DNA of 64,000 nucleotides, taken from NCBI GenBank assembly GCA_029721435.1, contig CM056576.1, positions 119,463,166-119,527,165 of the forward strand, read 5' to 3'. Of this stretch, positions 23,850 through 37,559 are shown one piece after another; the stretch's first letter is position 1; the number at the start of each line of letters is the position of its first letter. Made by a program: the position numbers and the translations under genes. The notes beneath the pieces were generated by a model, which made no database searches, was not told where the DNA came from, and was given only the letters and a program-made list of their open reading frames with translations. The DNA comes from Gymnothorax reevesii. Its lineage: Eukaryota; Chordata; Actinopteri; Anguilliformes; Muraenidae.

Positions 23850-26373
23850 ATTGTATATCAGATCCCTCCTATTGCATCATAGCGCCCGACAGCCTCGGTG
23901 CTGCCCCCCAGAGGTCACTGAAGGACCCATCGATCATGATAATTGCAGCGGAGATGCCGGGGGAAATAGCGAGTCAAAATTGCGAACGTTTTCCATAGTT
24001 ACAGCGGATCAGCTCCCCTATGGAGTATTTTCATTGAGAACACTCCTGCTCGGGGACATTCGAAAACGCTGCGGTGAATCCAAGAATCCCTTCCCAGGAT
24101 CCTGCCTGGAAACATATGCATATAATTCAGCCAAACCTCCACTGACAGCACGTTTAATAGAATCCCAAAAATTAGCTTGATAATTTTAACCTCTCTTGCC
24201 AGGGGTGCAGACTGCACAAATCAGCAAGCTGCCTTTGAGGGTTTTGCCCAACATTCCAAATTATCAGTAGAAGATTGCAAGTCAGTTTCACCATTTTAAA
24301 AAGACTGAGCTGAAACTAACAATTTACCATCCGAAAATGACGAGTAACTCTCCCTCTCTTCGGAGTGTATTAATACTCCATTGACCAGTTCGCCTTAATG
24401 TGAACATCTTTCATCTCTGCCTGAACTGCTTGTCTCCCTTTCTGCAGTCAAACTCACACTTAAATGTCAAAAGCAGAGAGTAAGCAGGTGGTGAGATCAA
24501 GAAATAAATGAAAGTTTGAACATAAAACACAAAGTTCAACGAACTATGCAATAATTATGATAGTTTAAAATGTTTTCAAGTCAGTTACGTATTTGCAGTA
24601 TCAGAGATCTCAACTGGATCTCAGGCTCCCTCTAGTGCCAATAGTTTACACTACAGGACCCAGTTCACATCACCCCTGACAACCTTACACAACCTTGCAC
24701 AGACCACATCACCTGACACTGCTCGATTCAAAACTAACAAGATGCGGCAGTTACGATTTCCAATCGATGCCTCCCTGAGAAGGTCAAAATCTCAGGTATG
24801 TTTTCGTCATATTTTTTTGAGCTACGGTCACGCCACAATTGGTGCCGCATTTTAGAGGCCCCGTATGCTTTTAGGCTATAATATTTTTGGTTGTTCAAAA
24901 GGCATATATACAAAGTTTTTCACAAAAATAAAAAAATAAATAAAATCCCTAATTTCTAGGCCCTTTAATCGGCTGTCATTCTTACACCCCTGAAGTACCT
25001 GTGTTTTGCATTCCCTCGACGATAATGAGCTTCGCTCTGACTGGCTGGCGAAGACAGCAAAAGGCAAAAAAAAAGAAAAGAAAAAAAAGTAACATTAGTG
25101 CTATGTGGAAGGTAAAGGTGGGGAGATTTTTAAATGCTGTTGAAGGGAGAAGGGAACAGAGACAGAGCTGTTAGGTGTGAATTACGCAGAGTTGGTATGC
25201 CTGTGACATTTAAAACAGCATGATTGTCAAATAGCATGTTTAGAACCAGCTAAACTGGAAGGGCCTTCCAAATCAACTTTCTCATGACAGTAAGGAACTG
25301 TGAGGGCCACTTTACAGGGGGACAGAACAAGGCAAAAGAATATTCCATTATTTATTATATGGGGCTTTCAATTTACAAATTTTTTGGGTCCTTGTCTAAA
25401 CTGCCTAAGTAAGACCATCTTCTTCCTCCCAAATGTATATTGGCATCAAGTACTGTATGTACAACAGGACAAATATAGAAAGAATCCAGATGTGCATATT
25501 CTAAGTTAACACTAGCCCCATTATTCACTGGAAAAGAGAAATTTCAAGATTTTATTTTTAATTGACTGCATTGAGGTCATAAGATATACAAGGACCAAAT
25601 TCACTCATTGAGTCACAGATCATTGTAATTATCAGGAAAATGACCACTTCAGTATTTGTTTGCACTTAAATAACAATTCAAAGAATTTGAGCACATAAAA
25701 CAATTTTCTTAAAGTAAAATGGTTTTGCTACCAGGTATTTGTCTCAGTGCAGCCAAACAGGCAACTAAAATTATCAAAGACATCAAATTATAGAGGGCAA
25801 TTCCATATTTGCTTCAGGCAACTCTACTTTGTTAACTTAGTAATTTTCATCTCTGATCAGCTTCTGTGCTAGCTCAATACATTAGAGGCATTTCCATCTT
25901 GAAAGAAACTATTTCAGCCTCCAGGATCACTGACAAAAGTACACATGGCATGAATTTTAAGGAATCTGCGCCTTTATCCAAATTGTTTTCTTGCTAAAGC
26001 CTGTGCCAATTCGGAGCAACAGTTTGCATTGTTTCTGTGCACTGAATGCCATATCCACACAATTTGCATAAATATTTGTCATTCTCACATTCTATATTTT
26101 GATAGTCAATGTTCTGGCTCCAACAGCAAAATTATATATTTTACTCAGGGCCAGATAATGCTCCATGCCATGACTTTTCTGATTATATACAATTGTTGCA
26201 GGCATTTTGGGTGCTTTGAGACACATACCATTTTATCTGGCAAATGTGACAATTTAACAGGGCAAATAGCAGTATACTAACTTTGTGAATACCCCTCAGT
26301 GCCCGCATCCCATGGTCTGGAGAATAACCTACACAGGCATGGAAATGTCACAAAGGGGCTACCATGCCACACC
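23850..26373. other. Noncoding stretch
   Basis: No gene or complete element recognised. Open frames such as 23851-24180 have no domain and end in AT-rich sequence. Confidence 0.45.
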
Positions 26374-26567
26374 AAAAAAATAAGTTGACTCAACTTAAAA
26401 AAGTAAAGCATCCAGCTGCTAAGCATTTTTGAGTTGGATCAACTTGAAGTTCCACGTTCTTTCAAAAATAAATTTGTGCAACCACTGAGGCTTGAAGCTG
26501 AGCAAATTCAAAATGCTGTGTAGCTGGTTGCTTTTTTAAGTTCAGTCAACTCAACTCAACTTATTTT
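26374..26567. mobile_element. MITE with AAATAAGTTGACTCAACTT ends (about 194 bp)
   Basis: The left end AAATAAGTTGACTCAACTT continues into AAAAAAGTAA...CAGCTGCTAAGC. The right end is the inverse, with AGCTGGTTGCTTTTTTAAGTT followed shortly by TCAACTTATTTT. The terminal motif is itself palindromic. Noncoding. Confidence 0.7.
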
Positions 26568-28505
26568 ATTACAGAGCAAGAGCGATGACACTCTGCAGTA
26601 AGGTTTCCCCATATCCCAGAAGCACTGGTCTCTAAAAAACAGAGCAAGAGACAGCAAAACAAACTTTCTGAACAACACAATAAATATATTTTTGGATGGC
26701 TTTCTAATAACTGTTTACTCATATTTGAAAAAAGGTCTTGTCAGAGCTTGGGGTCGATGAGTAAATCTGCATGACTTCATCACCATCTATGCCAATTCAT
26801 TTAGGGCGAGGCAGCGAATTTCATTCTCCGTGAGAGAACACTTCTGGCCTAGTGGGGTTCACAACATTAAACTTAGTTCAATTAAAATAAATAAAAGCAG
26901 TTTGTTACCTCTGACAGACACATCTGCATACGCAGGCATGCAACTGACGGGCACATCATAGAATTTTGCAAGACGTTCATAATGTGGGAAGACGTGGAAA
27001 AAAGTGCAAACTGAGCCTCAAACCCTGAGTTTGACAATGATAAATGAACCCTGAAGCCAACGAGAAGCCAGGAATGGACCGCAATCCTCATTCGGTTGGT
27101 GGCTTTGGAATGGAAGACACTGTCTAAGCGCCAAATTTGTTTCACCAGTGGTGTAGTCAGCACTCTATTCTGGGCTGTTGCTGCTCTTTCCCCCAATCAC
27201 TCGTATGAGAACATGACTCAGCAACTGACTTTATATTCACGTTTGGATTTTGATGCGGAAGCCACATTTCGTGGCTTAACTTGCCCAAACATTTTTTCCA
27301 AACACATAATGCAAAGTAGTTCATTTATTTTGGGATAAAATGATACGTTTTGTGGCAGAATGTACACCATATGTGGTAGTACGGAGTATGTTACTAAGTG
27401 GTAGTGGTAAGCATTAACTCCAATAAGAATTAGGCAGTAAGAGTAATTGTTATAGCTTTTACCTGATTGCTGAAGCCATTTTTCTTGGAAAGAGAAATAC
27501 ATTTTGAGAACTATAATTAACTGTTCTCAAATTTTTTGAGAACTGCGATTAGCAATGTTATCATTAGTAGAGTGCAACGATTCACAGAGTGTAGATGTAA
27601 AAATGAATCATTCTCACCGCTGATGCACCGCTGAAAGGACAAGCTGAACTTTTTTAGGCCGCCAGTGAAAGAGCAATTCCGAGTCAACAGGCTACAGACG
27701 CAACTGAATCGTTGGCTGCCGCTTGTCCTGCGTGTGGTAAATACGTCCACAAGGTGGCGGCGTTCGCCGCTACGTGTGAGATTGTGGTGCTCGGCGATGT
27801 TGAGGCATGGCCAATGGAACGTCCCTACATAAACAACCTGCGTGACACTTGCAGGGTCTTGACATTCTTCAAAGTCTGGGGGGTTGAGGTTTTAGGGGGG
27901 TGTTGAGGGAATGGTAGACTCGGGGCACGGTGTTGAACCAAGAGTCATCAGACTAAATTTTACAGACTGCCCCCGGAGTCCTCCCATGTGAATGCCAAGA
28001 AGGCCCAGGATTGTTTAGGTCTGGGTCCGACTGTCTGGAGAGAGAGTAAGCCACAAAGTGGAAACAGGCTCTATATAAGGCATCTGCGCGCAGAAACACA
28101 CGCGCATACATGCACAAGCACGAACACACACGATATACAACTGCGCTTAGGGGTTATGGTGTCGAAAGATGGAGTCAGGTTGGATGTAAGTGAGTAGGAG
28201 ATCTCCAAGTAGCCTCCAATGAGGTCAGCTGCACTAATCTATAATCTGCACTATATCTATAATAAGAATGGGGAGATTGAACTGAAGTCAAGGTCAGTCA
28301 AGAGCTCAGTGAGTTGGGATGCTGCTGGGGTAGCTTCACAAAGGTAGGACCTAGGTGATGTGAATTATATGGGCCAAATCATTTGAAATGTATCACTACT
28401 AAAAATCATTTTAAATAAATCATTGTCTCGAATAGGATCTTTTAACTCTGAACTGTACATCCACAATTTGCAATATGGGAACTGTATAATAATACATTAC
28501 ATACG
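26568..28505. other. Noncoding stretch; CpG-containing patch at 27690-27850
   Basis: No gene established. The plus frame at 27712-27906 begins MAAACPACGKYVHK, with a Cys-x2-Cys pair and no second pair, and shows no splice signals I trust. I regard it as unsupported. Confidence 0.35.
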
Positions 28506-29765
28506 TAACATAACATAACATAACATAACATGAATGGCGAGAACAGGTCATTCAGCCCAACTATGCTCGCAAGTTTCTTTATACTATTGTGAATATATCC
28601 CTTCAGATACTCAATGACTCAATGGTATCTAGCTTTAAGTCAAGCCAGCTCTTGAAAACCCCCAAGGTCTCTGCCTCAACAATATGGTCAGGCAAGCTAT
28701 TCCACATTGACATTACTCTTTGGGAGAAGAAATATTTCCGAATATCAGTGCTAAATTTCCCTTTGGTCAACTTCCATTTGTGACCCCGAGTTCTACTCAC
28801 AACACTTGGTCGAAGGAATCCTACATAATTCACTTTGTTAATCCCTTTAACTTATTTAAAGACCTAAATCAAATCACCCCTTAGTCTCCTTTTCCTAAGA
28901 CTAAAGAGATTAAGGATCTTCAGCCTCTTCTCATAGCTTTCATCTTTTATACCTGGAATTAGCTTAGTGGCTCTTTTCTGAACTTTCTCTAGAGCTTCTA
29001 TATCTTTCTTAAAGTATGGTCCCCAGAACTGTACACAATACTCCAGATGTGGTTTGACAAATGTGTCGTACAAAAGAAGCATCACCTCCTTGGCAATGTA
29101 TCCCAGCATCCGATTGGCTTTCTTAACTACTACGGCACAATGGCTAGACCCTGTGAGGGTTTGGTCAACAATCACTCCCAGATATTTCTCGTGTGGAGGA
29201 CATTCCAGTTTTAAACCTCCCATCAAGTAATCCCGTCAAATGTTTTTATTACATACATGTACCACTTTACATTTCGCTACATTAAATTTCATTTGCCACA
29301 TTTCTGCCCAATTCTGGATTCTATCCAAATCATCCTGAATCACTTTAGTAGACTCTAAACTATTTACCAAACCCCCAACTTAGTATCATCTGCAAATTTA
29401 ACTAATCTGCTCTCAATATTCCTATCAAGGTTGTTAATGTAGATGAGGAACAGCAGGGATCCCAACACCGATGCCTGGGGGACGCCACTACCCACCATAC
29501 CTAGCACAGATAAGATACCACTGACCACCACGCTTTGTTTTCTGTCCTGTAACCAGTTTTAAATCCACTCCAGAATACCTCCTGTAACTCCAATGGAGCT
29601 CATTTTAAAAATTAGTCTCTTATGCGGTACTGTATCAAATGCTTTCTGAAAATCCAAGTATATGATATCATAAGCCCTGCTCTGGTCATAAGTCTTGGTG
29701 GCCTCTTCAAAAAATTCCAGGTTTGTCAGGCATGACCTTCCCTTATGGAAACCATAAGGAAATTG
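28506..29765 (-). pseudogene. 5'-truncated CR1/L2-type LINE reverse transcriptase
   Basis: Non-LTR retrotransposon ORF2, read on the minus strand from 29765. Successive reverse transcriptase blocks are FHKGRSCLTNLEFFEE, IIYLDFQKAFDTVPHKRL, GSGVPQASVLGSLLFLIYIN, and the catalytic KFADDTKLGG (about 29400-29370). A frameshift follows; next come the thumb-region phrases KYLGVIVDQTLT, VKPHLEYCVQFWGPY, EKVQKRATKLIPG and RKRRLRGDLI. The C-terminal end carries SQRVMSMWNSLPDHIVEA. The 3' end is a (TAACA)n repeat at 28506-28531 on the plus strand, as in CR1/L2 elements with short tandem tails. The 5' part (endonuclease) is missing and several stops are present. Confidence 0.9.
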
Positions 29766-32700
29766 CTACTTAAAGCAAAAATACCCACAGGTCCAGACAT
29801 GCTCATCAAAACAGAACTATATGCAGGTACTGTCTATACCCCAGGTCCTCAAATCATGAGCCTCAAGGTCCAAGAACTGTTGATTTTCCACCATCCCTAT
29901 ACCTGAGAGTCAGGTGATCAGAGAGCCTGGCCAATCAGGGACACTACATGTTTGTTTACTTACCTGGGATAAAAGAAAATCTGGCTTGGATTCAGATTAG
30001 AGGTCTTGACTTGAGGATTCTTGGTCTATATCATTGCTGAAATACTGCATATTGTCTACATTATATAATGTATTCAAGTAGAAAGAAGGACTGATATAAA
30101 TGAAGAAACAAATGTGTTCTTAGAAAGCAAAAATTCTGATGCGCAACGCAAAGATCCAAACTCAAAAAAATCAATTTTGTATGCTCTAGTGTTAAACTAC
30201 TTTTTTTTTAGCCACAAGCAGTGATTTTTTAGCCACAAGCAGTGAAAACAAAGAAAAAATGATCCCAACCTACCAAAGATCATCCGTGGCTTTCACCAAA
30301 GCCTCTTAATCATTCCATAAATTGTATACAAATTAGGATATGTTATGTACAGGTCAGAGTACAGGTTTTCTTTACTGATCTCATGAAAGTGCCACCATAA
30401 ATTTCATAAAAAGAATATACTGGGATACATAATGTGATATAATATTACTATTATCAACATATAAATAGAGGCTGGGCCCCTTTTCTAGCAAAAGGAGAAC
30501 TCCCATTCCGCCAGTCACAACTTAATTTCAAGCCACTCAATAACATCTCACAAAAATCCGATCACAATCCTTTTTAGTGTAAAATGGGAGAGTTTCTGCT
30601 TAACGGTAAATTCTCTCTTTGCTCCCATTGTGCTCACATATCTTACTGAAAGCGAGCACGGATGTCCTGTGGTCGAAATACAAACTCACGTCTGAAAATT
30701 TGCAGCACCTGAGAGAGCCAGGCAGGTCTACATCCGAGAAAAAACAAGGCAAACAGCTATGTGCCCCCAATGCTGCTCTTGGCAGAATCCAAGTGCCATA
30801 TAAACCCTTCAATACAAGTGAGTGAGCTGCAATAGCTTTTTGCTAGTAAAACCTCGGTCAAACTGATCTCATGCTCTTTAATACAGCGGGGGTTCAAGCA
30901 AGACTTTAATTAAACCCTCCTTTTTTGATCAGAACACTTGTAAAGTAGAGTTCTGTGGATACCGAATAGAGCTGAAAATCAGTCGCTGAATTCAGCAGTG
31001 CTCGAACTAGCAAAGGTGAGAATGTGACACCTGGCCATGTTTGTTTTGGCTTCAATTAGCTTTGTTGCTAATTTGAGAGTGTTTCATGAACACCTCGCCT
31101 AAGCAACTGAAAGGGGTCTTTCATTAAACGAAATGGCAGGAAATGACACGAACACATTAACAAAAACCCACCGGCCAGAGGGAAATAAAAGAATAAACAT
31201 TCCTGAAATTCCGCTTCAAACCGCAAGCCGCACTCTGCACGTCCCTCTGAGGTGGCACAGGAATGTGAGCCCAGAGCCGCGAAGCTCAGGAATAACCGTA
31301 AAAGCATGGCGCATTCGCGTGACAAGAGCCCATCAGAAAAGTTTGATGGGACACACATAGGGGCAAGTGTCCGTCATATCCACAAACAGCACATCGAATA
31401 GATAACTTATACTCGATCTTTTCACTTACGTTTTCCCTTAAATGGGTTCAAAGTCAGAAATAGCTTTTTTCCATCCTGTGGGACAATGTTGCATACACAG
31501 TCTGTATCTGCTGGTTGCAGCGCTTCACTGAGGCTACATCACATTTATATAGAGAAAAATATTCAAAGCCAGGATGCCATGTTTCACGGCCACAGCATTT
31601 CATCAAATGGAAAATACTATCTAGATCAGATACTTCCCTTCATACATACTTCCCTGTAAATCAGCAGGACATATTTGAGCTTGTTTGAAACCTTGGTTTT
31701 GCCTCTAAAATTTAAAATGGACCAGCGGTTCCACAAGTTTGAACACAGTAGCTGCGTTTGACGGACCCATTTATGGGTCTGTAGATTTTATTAGGTTAAC
31801 TTATCAGAACGTTATAGTTATCATTCGTTTGAACAAATTATATCACCATCTTTCACAAACAGTTAGCCCTTCGGTGCCAACCTAAAAAATTTCTTTGCCA
31901 CGTTTTGACAAATTCCTTAAGGAAGTCTAGGAATTCAACAATTTCCTGATTGTCAATCATCATTAAAAAGCTTAAAAATTGGACTACATAGATTTGTTTG
32001 ATATAATTTTATTCAATTATTTATTATTCATGCTAATTTGTGCTCATTTTGATGTCACACAACACTAGACAAATGAATAAGACAACTAGAAAAGTTCTTA
32101 TACATTCTATGCACACGTGCCTGGTCACTCACCTCCCTTCAGAGTCAGACTTGCTTTCTCTTTGTAAATCTCTGCCCAATTAAAACTCTTCCCATTTAGA
32201 AATGCCACCAGGTTCACAGTCAAAATTACTTTCAGGATCATATTCAGAGTTTATTATAATATCAGCTACTGGTTTAACTGTAAATTGAATGCTTGGTTGA
32301 CTATTCAAAGTCACAAAAAGCAAAATAATTGTAATTTGCTGCCATTTTTAAGTGGTCGTCCTTAAGAGGGTCATATCAGGAAGTTCATTTGAGACCCTTT
32401 TTCAGGATTCCCTTGTAGGATTACAATGTTGTATCAGTGTAGAGACATCCTAATTAGCACATCCTAACAGTGATGTGCAAAAGCGCTCAAAGTCAAGGTT
32501 TACGTGTTGAAAAACAACTCGCAGTGTCTGCTGGTTTTTGGTGTAAGTCAGCACTTGATTGATGAATTAAATCAGGTTATTATACACTTAACTTATCTCA
32601 CCTTGTGTCTTAGGTTTAAATTGGTGCAGAGAGTCAAAGGCTCCCCAGGACAAGCTTTAGCAACCCCTGAACTACCCACAGTAGTGATGTAGACTTTTAT

Positions 32701-35700
32701 TGCACCGCCATTGTCATAATGACCAAGAATGACCGAGAACAGTGTGGCCGGGCCCTGTTCTGAGAGAGAGCCACTGAGTCTGTTGATTTTTGCTGTCATG
32801 CAGCACTTAATTGATCGAAAAACCACCAGGGTTCACTCACCACTCCATTAAATTGTTTATTTGCTCAGTCAGAGCAGATGATCGCACTAAGAAAAAATTA
32901 AAAATAAGGTCCAGGCCAGATTAATAAAAACATGATTTTCCATATAAATGTTTCTCAGCTGAAACCATCCGGGTTTCAATCAACTACCCAGCAGCACTTG
33001 CGCAATATTTGGCTCCTGGTTGAAGTGCATTGCAGTTTCCCATTAATCCTCCTTGAGCCCCAAGGACACACGTACCTTCTCCATAGTAAGTACCCACCCA
33101 GGGGACCAGACCCAATTGGAGTGATGGGACGTGACCTTCTGACCTCCACCTATGGCCCAGACAGGAGCCAAAAGTAGGAGGGGGTGGTGTGGTGGACAGG
33201 CGAGGGTGTTCGGTTAGCCTGTGTGGGCCTGAAACGAGTTACAGACCAACCTCGCACCCCCTCCCAGGCACTGCTCCCCCCCCCCCCAACTGCTCTTCAC
33301 TGAGGCAGCCCTGATTTAATGGGACATGGAGTTTAAGTTCCTGGCCACCTGCTGACAGTGCGTGCCAGGCTGAAATTCAGTGGAAGATTAAACTGCTGTG
33401 ACAGCATTCCTGTTACTCACTCCTAATGTGCAGAAGTGAGGTCCTACACAAACTATGGAGGCATTGGGAGGCGGGGAGGGGTAAATCAGGGGGTGGGGGG
33501 GGGGGGCAGGGGGACGTGAGGCATGTGACAGAGTGAAGGTCAATTCAATCCCGAATGCCGAGCTGGTAGCGCAACTTCTGCCGTCCGCTTTCTCAAGTGA
33601 CGCGGCGGTGGTCGAATGTCACTGGAAGATACACGGCCCCAGACGCGAGTCTCACCCTCGCTCTACCACAGCCTGTCCTTCTCCCATGTATTTTGTTTCC
33701 TATTCTTTAATCTGTTTCTGCTGAGTTCACCTTTCATTTCACGGGGAAGGTCGACTTAAAATTAATGTTTCGTTTGCAAGGATGACCCGAGGGCAAAGAT
33801 AGATGGGGAATGTGAAGAATTGTGCAGCTGTATGTTTTGGTGGAGGTGGTCATGTGTGTGTGTGTGTGTGTGTGAGTGGCGGAGGGGGGAACACAAGGAC
33901 AGAGCCAGAGGTAGACTCAGAAGAGCCAGTTAATTTTAATTTTACCCGGGTTAATGCACTAATGTTCTATTAAGCCATACTGTAAATCTTTATTCGCCAA
34001 AATGAGGCAGGACATTGTCATTTCTTATCTGAAATTCAACCATTAGTGTCCTATCATAGGACACTGGACTTCTCTTTGATTCAGAGGAAAGATTGTCCCC
34101 CTTCTACACACTACCTCATCCTTTCACACAGGTTTGCAAGAACTGCTTGACCTCAGAGCTGCTCGGGCGTTCCTTAAACAGCTACAGCAAACACGGTTTT
34201 AATAAACCAAGCTTAGTGAAGAAACACACTTCCTTTAGTTGTACCACACTAATTTGTTTTTGGATGGATTAATGTGTGAAAACAAATTAATCCCAAAACA
34301 GACTTGAAGCAGATCAGGATGATAGTAAATCCCTTTAAACCTGATACCGTGATCGACCCTGATTCCAGGAGTCTTATTAATAATAAAAATTACATGTATT
34401 TCAAACCTATATTTTGTGTACACTCAAAATAAATCAAAAAATTGTGTATTGCAAACAATATACAAATTTATAAAATTATGGGCAAGGTAAACAGCATTCA
34501 GTTTTTATTTAATTAATCGGGATTAATTTGGAATTTTCCATATGCGGATAAGGTTATTAATTTTGCATGTTTTTTTATGTCAAGTTTGTTTTTGTAAATC
34601 TCAAGTGCACAAAGGAATTGGCCCACGCTTCACGACAGTGCCTACGCTCCATTTACAAGCGCAACCCCAGAACCCCGGGCGGTCGGCCGAGGACACGGTA
34701 AGAGACTGCAGGTTCGTGATCTCTTCGTGTTGTGCCCAGACATCAGTCATTCAAGAATGAGAGAATTACTATGATTCTGTGTAAGCAAGGGAAAAGCAAT
34801 ACAAGAGAGTGAAGAAGATGGAGGTGTAACTTGAGGGTTTACGATGTGTGCGTTTCGATCTGTATGAGAGAGAAAAAGTTTGACTGTTTCTGTGTTCATG
34901 TTTGTTTTTCTGATACCGCAAACAATTGCATTTGCATGACAACGGCTTTCAGTTTTTCTGGACGCACTCTTTCGCAAAAAGATCAATGGCCATGCTCCCA
35001 ATATCCATGGCAACCACTGGTCAGACCCTGAGGGAGGTGGGTGGGGGGTTTGGGGGGGTTGTGTTAGGCAGAATAAAGTCCATCATTGTTGTTGGCGTTC
35101 ACTTTTTTGTCCTGAAAAGGGGTGGCATTATTGCCACGGTGACCAGTTCAAATCAGGCACGCAGTTCAAGCTCAACTCAAGCCCTGATAAACAGCCATTA
35201 TTTTCTGGCCTATAAAAAGGAACAGGGGAAATAGCTCTTTTATCAGTTGTCACTGATCCTTACTCCTCTTGTTAAAACATCTTTCTTGATTGTTGCCCCT
35301 CCCACAGTCCTGACGGGCTTCAAGCCCCACCTACCACATTACACTGACTGGCTGGCAGAGCCATATCTCCCCTGGACGTTTGATCCGGTGGCACAATGGA
35401 TGTATACAGCCAGTGATTTATCTGGGCTTTGATCCTGCTACGCTCCGGATAAGGAGACGGCTGATTTACAGAATGTTTGCAAATGAGGTTAGTAGGCACT
35501 GGCTGGCTTCCATGCCCGCTGCCTCGTGCTAGCGGCTCCGCAGAACAATTATGAAAGAGGGAATTCAGCAAATGCCAAAGGTACCCAGTTCTCCAGTTCA
35601 CAGGTACTTTGATCTATAGTACACCTGAAACCCTGCCATTTAGCACTTACACTCATAACCATCAGCTGTAGGTCCAGTCCTCTCACTTGGTGGTACTCAG

Positions 35701-37132
35701 CCCTGAATCTTGGGCCGTGGAATGTGCCGGAATTTCTTGCTGCTCAGCAAGTAAATGCTGATTTAGAGCTGAGAGCATGAAAATAGAAATAAAAAACTGA
35801 ATGAATCAGAGCAGTGAACTGCTGTTCTCAGCAACTGACTCCCCAGCAAGTTTGAGAGGTCATTTAAGTGAGGCTGCTCTTTCACTTGCTGTTAGAGAAG
35901 AACAAGCTGTACTTCTGTAGAAATCCAGCACTCCTGACGTATGGCAAGTGTTCTGTACGTCTTTAGAGTTGTGATGGATAATTTGAGCCTCTGTTCTGAG
36001 CGATGTTAGTCTTATGCTTATTTTTTCTCCTTCTCCTCACTTTAAATGTCTATTTTTACCAGTCTAATCAGAGTCGGGCTCTTTCTTCTATAAAAGTCAG
36101 TTTTGCCATCTCTCCCAGAAGTGAGTGCCAGACCTTACTCCCACGGTCTCTGAGAGAACAAAGATAACAGGCGGAAATGTCAGCCACTTGTGCCCTGTTT
36201 GGCTGGCAGTGGGAAGAAGCTGGCTTCAAACAGGAAACTTTAAAGAGCTTCACACAGCCAGCTGAACCACATCAGGTAAACCCCCAGACAAATTGAGCAG
36301 GATCGGAATTCCTGAACTGTCTTCTTCAAGCTCTTTCCGTTGGAATGTCGCAGTTACGCTACCTCGTGCCGCGAGAATACTCACCTCAGTGTGTCCAGAA
36401 GCACTTGGCAGATTCGCAAAGACAAGAAAACCGCTCGACGTCAAGCGGCACCTCTATGTTTGCTTTTTTTTTTTTTTAATAATGAGATTCAATAGGCCGC
36501 TTCCACAATCACACCATAACATAAATTTGAGCTCATGAGGACAAACTTGCACAGGTATGCAAGGACAAACGTAAGTGCATGGAAGGAAACAGACATCTGT
36601 TGCCGGGATCTATGAAGACTGCAGAAACTGACGCTGCCTCACTGTGGAATTCCACAAAAACGCGTGAAATTTCACCACTGACCCACAGGCCATACACAGC
36701 GGGATGTATGCACTGTATTAAACTGTGATGCTAATATAAAGAATGACTAAAATGAGATGAAATAAGTTGAAACACTGCATTTTAGAGTCGCGCTGAATGA
36801 CATAAGGATATCAAACAGGGAAACGTCCAACGGAGGATAATACAAAACTAGCAAATTCACATTTATGTTAGTTAATAAGAGGTGAACAAAATATCTATTA
36901 GCAACGTGCAAAACAACACGCTTTACAAACTTCATTGGCATTCTGCTCAGTTTATCTTCACCCTTATGCAATAAACCAGTCGTGTTCTACCCTTTTCCTG
37001 GAGATCCACTGAGTGGTAAGTTTGCACTCTAACCCTAATTTGGTACAACAGGTTCTCGTAATTAGCAGCTCACACAAGAACTATACTTGTTGAGTGAGGT
37101 GAGCTTTGATTGAGTTTGAATGAAAACACATA
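29766..37132. other. Long noncoding intron stretch
   Basis: No gene recognised. Simple sequence includes a C tract at about 33271-33288, a G tract at about 33491-33507, (GT)n at 33853-33874 and a poly-T near 36463-36478. A segment at 33556-33620 has faint tRNA-like wording (GGTAGCGCAAC and GGTCGAATG) but no cloverleaf I can support. Confidence 0.4.
33853..33874. repeat. (GT)n microsatellite
   Basis: Short pure GT run. Confidence 0.85.
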
Positions 37133-37559
37133 CACTCTCAGAAAAAGGGGTACAGCAGGAGTCCATTTCTGTTCCCCAAGGTATTATGTACCCTTTAGGG
37201 CTAGATATAGGACCTCAAGGTACCTGTGTGAACCTTTTCAGGGTCTAAAAGGTCCTTTTATGTTCCAAAACAAATAAAAACCCACTTCTAAGGTACAAAA
37301 GTACAACAGCAGTACCTTTGAGGGTACTGCCCCAGTGGCAACCAAGACTTGTCACTGGGGCAGTACCTTCAAAGGTAATGCTGTTATACCTTGGAAGTGG
37401 GTTTTTATTTGTTTTGGAACATAAAAGTACCTTTTAGACCCTAAAAAGGTTCACAAAGGTACCTTGAGGTCCTATAATTAGCCCTAAAGGGTACATAAGT
37501 GCTGAATTTACCTTGGGGAACAGAAATGGACTCCTGCTGTACCCCTATTTCTGAGAGTA
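37133..37559. mobile_element. Near-perfect hairpin MITE (427 bp)
   Basis: Starts CACTCTCAGAAAAAGGGGTA and ends with the inverse (TACCCCTATTTCTGAGAGTA), flanked by TA. The two halves of about 200 bp are inverted copies to the centre, where ACTGCCCCAGTG and CACTGGGGCAGT face each other across a loop of about 15 bases. Repeated GGTAC phrases occur in each arm. A transcript would fold into one long hairpin. It is a known type of fish non-autonomous DNA element; the superfamily is not settled here. Confidence 0.9.

Noticed and set aside
27712..27906. Plus frame with a Cys-x2-Cys pair
   Set aside because: Only one pair, no zinc-finger spacing, no splice support.
33556..33620. tRNA-like wording (GGTAGCGCAAC, GGTCGAATG)
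   Set aside because: The box B match is imperfect and no cloverleaf pairing could be drawn. At most it is a degraded SINE head.
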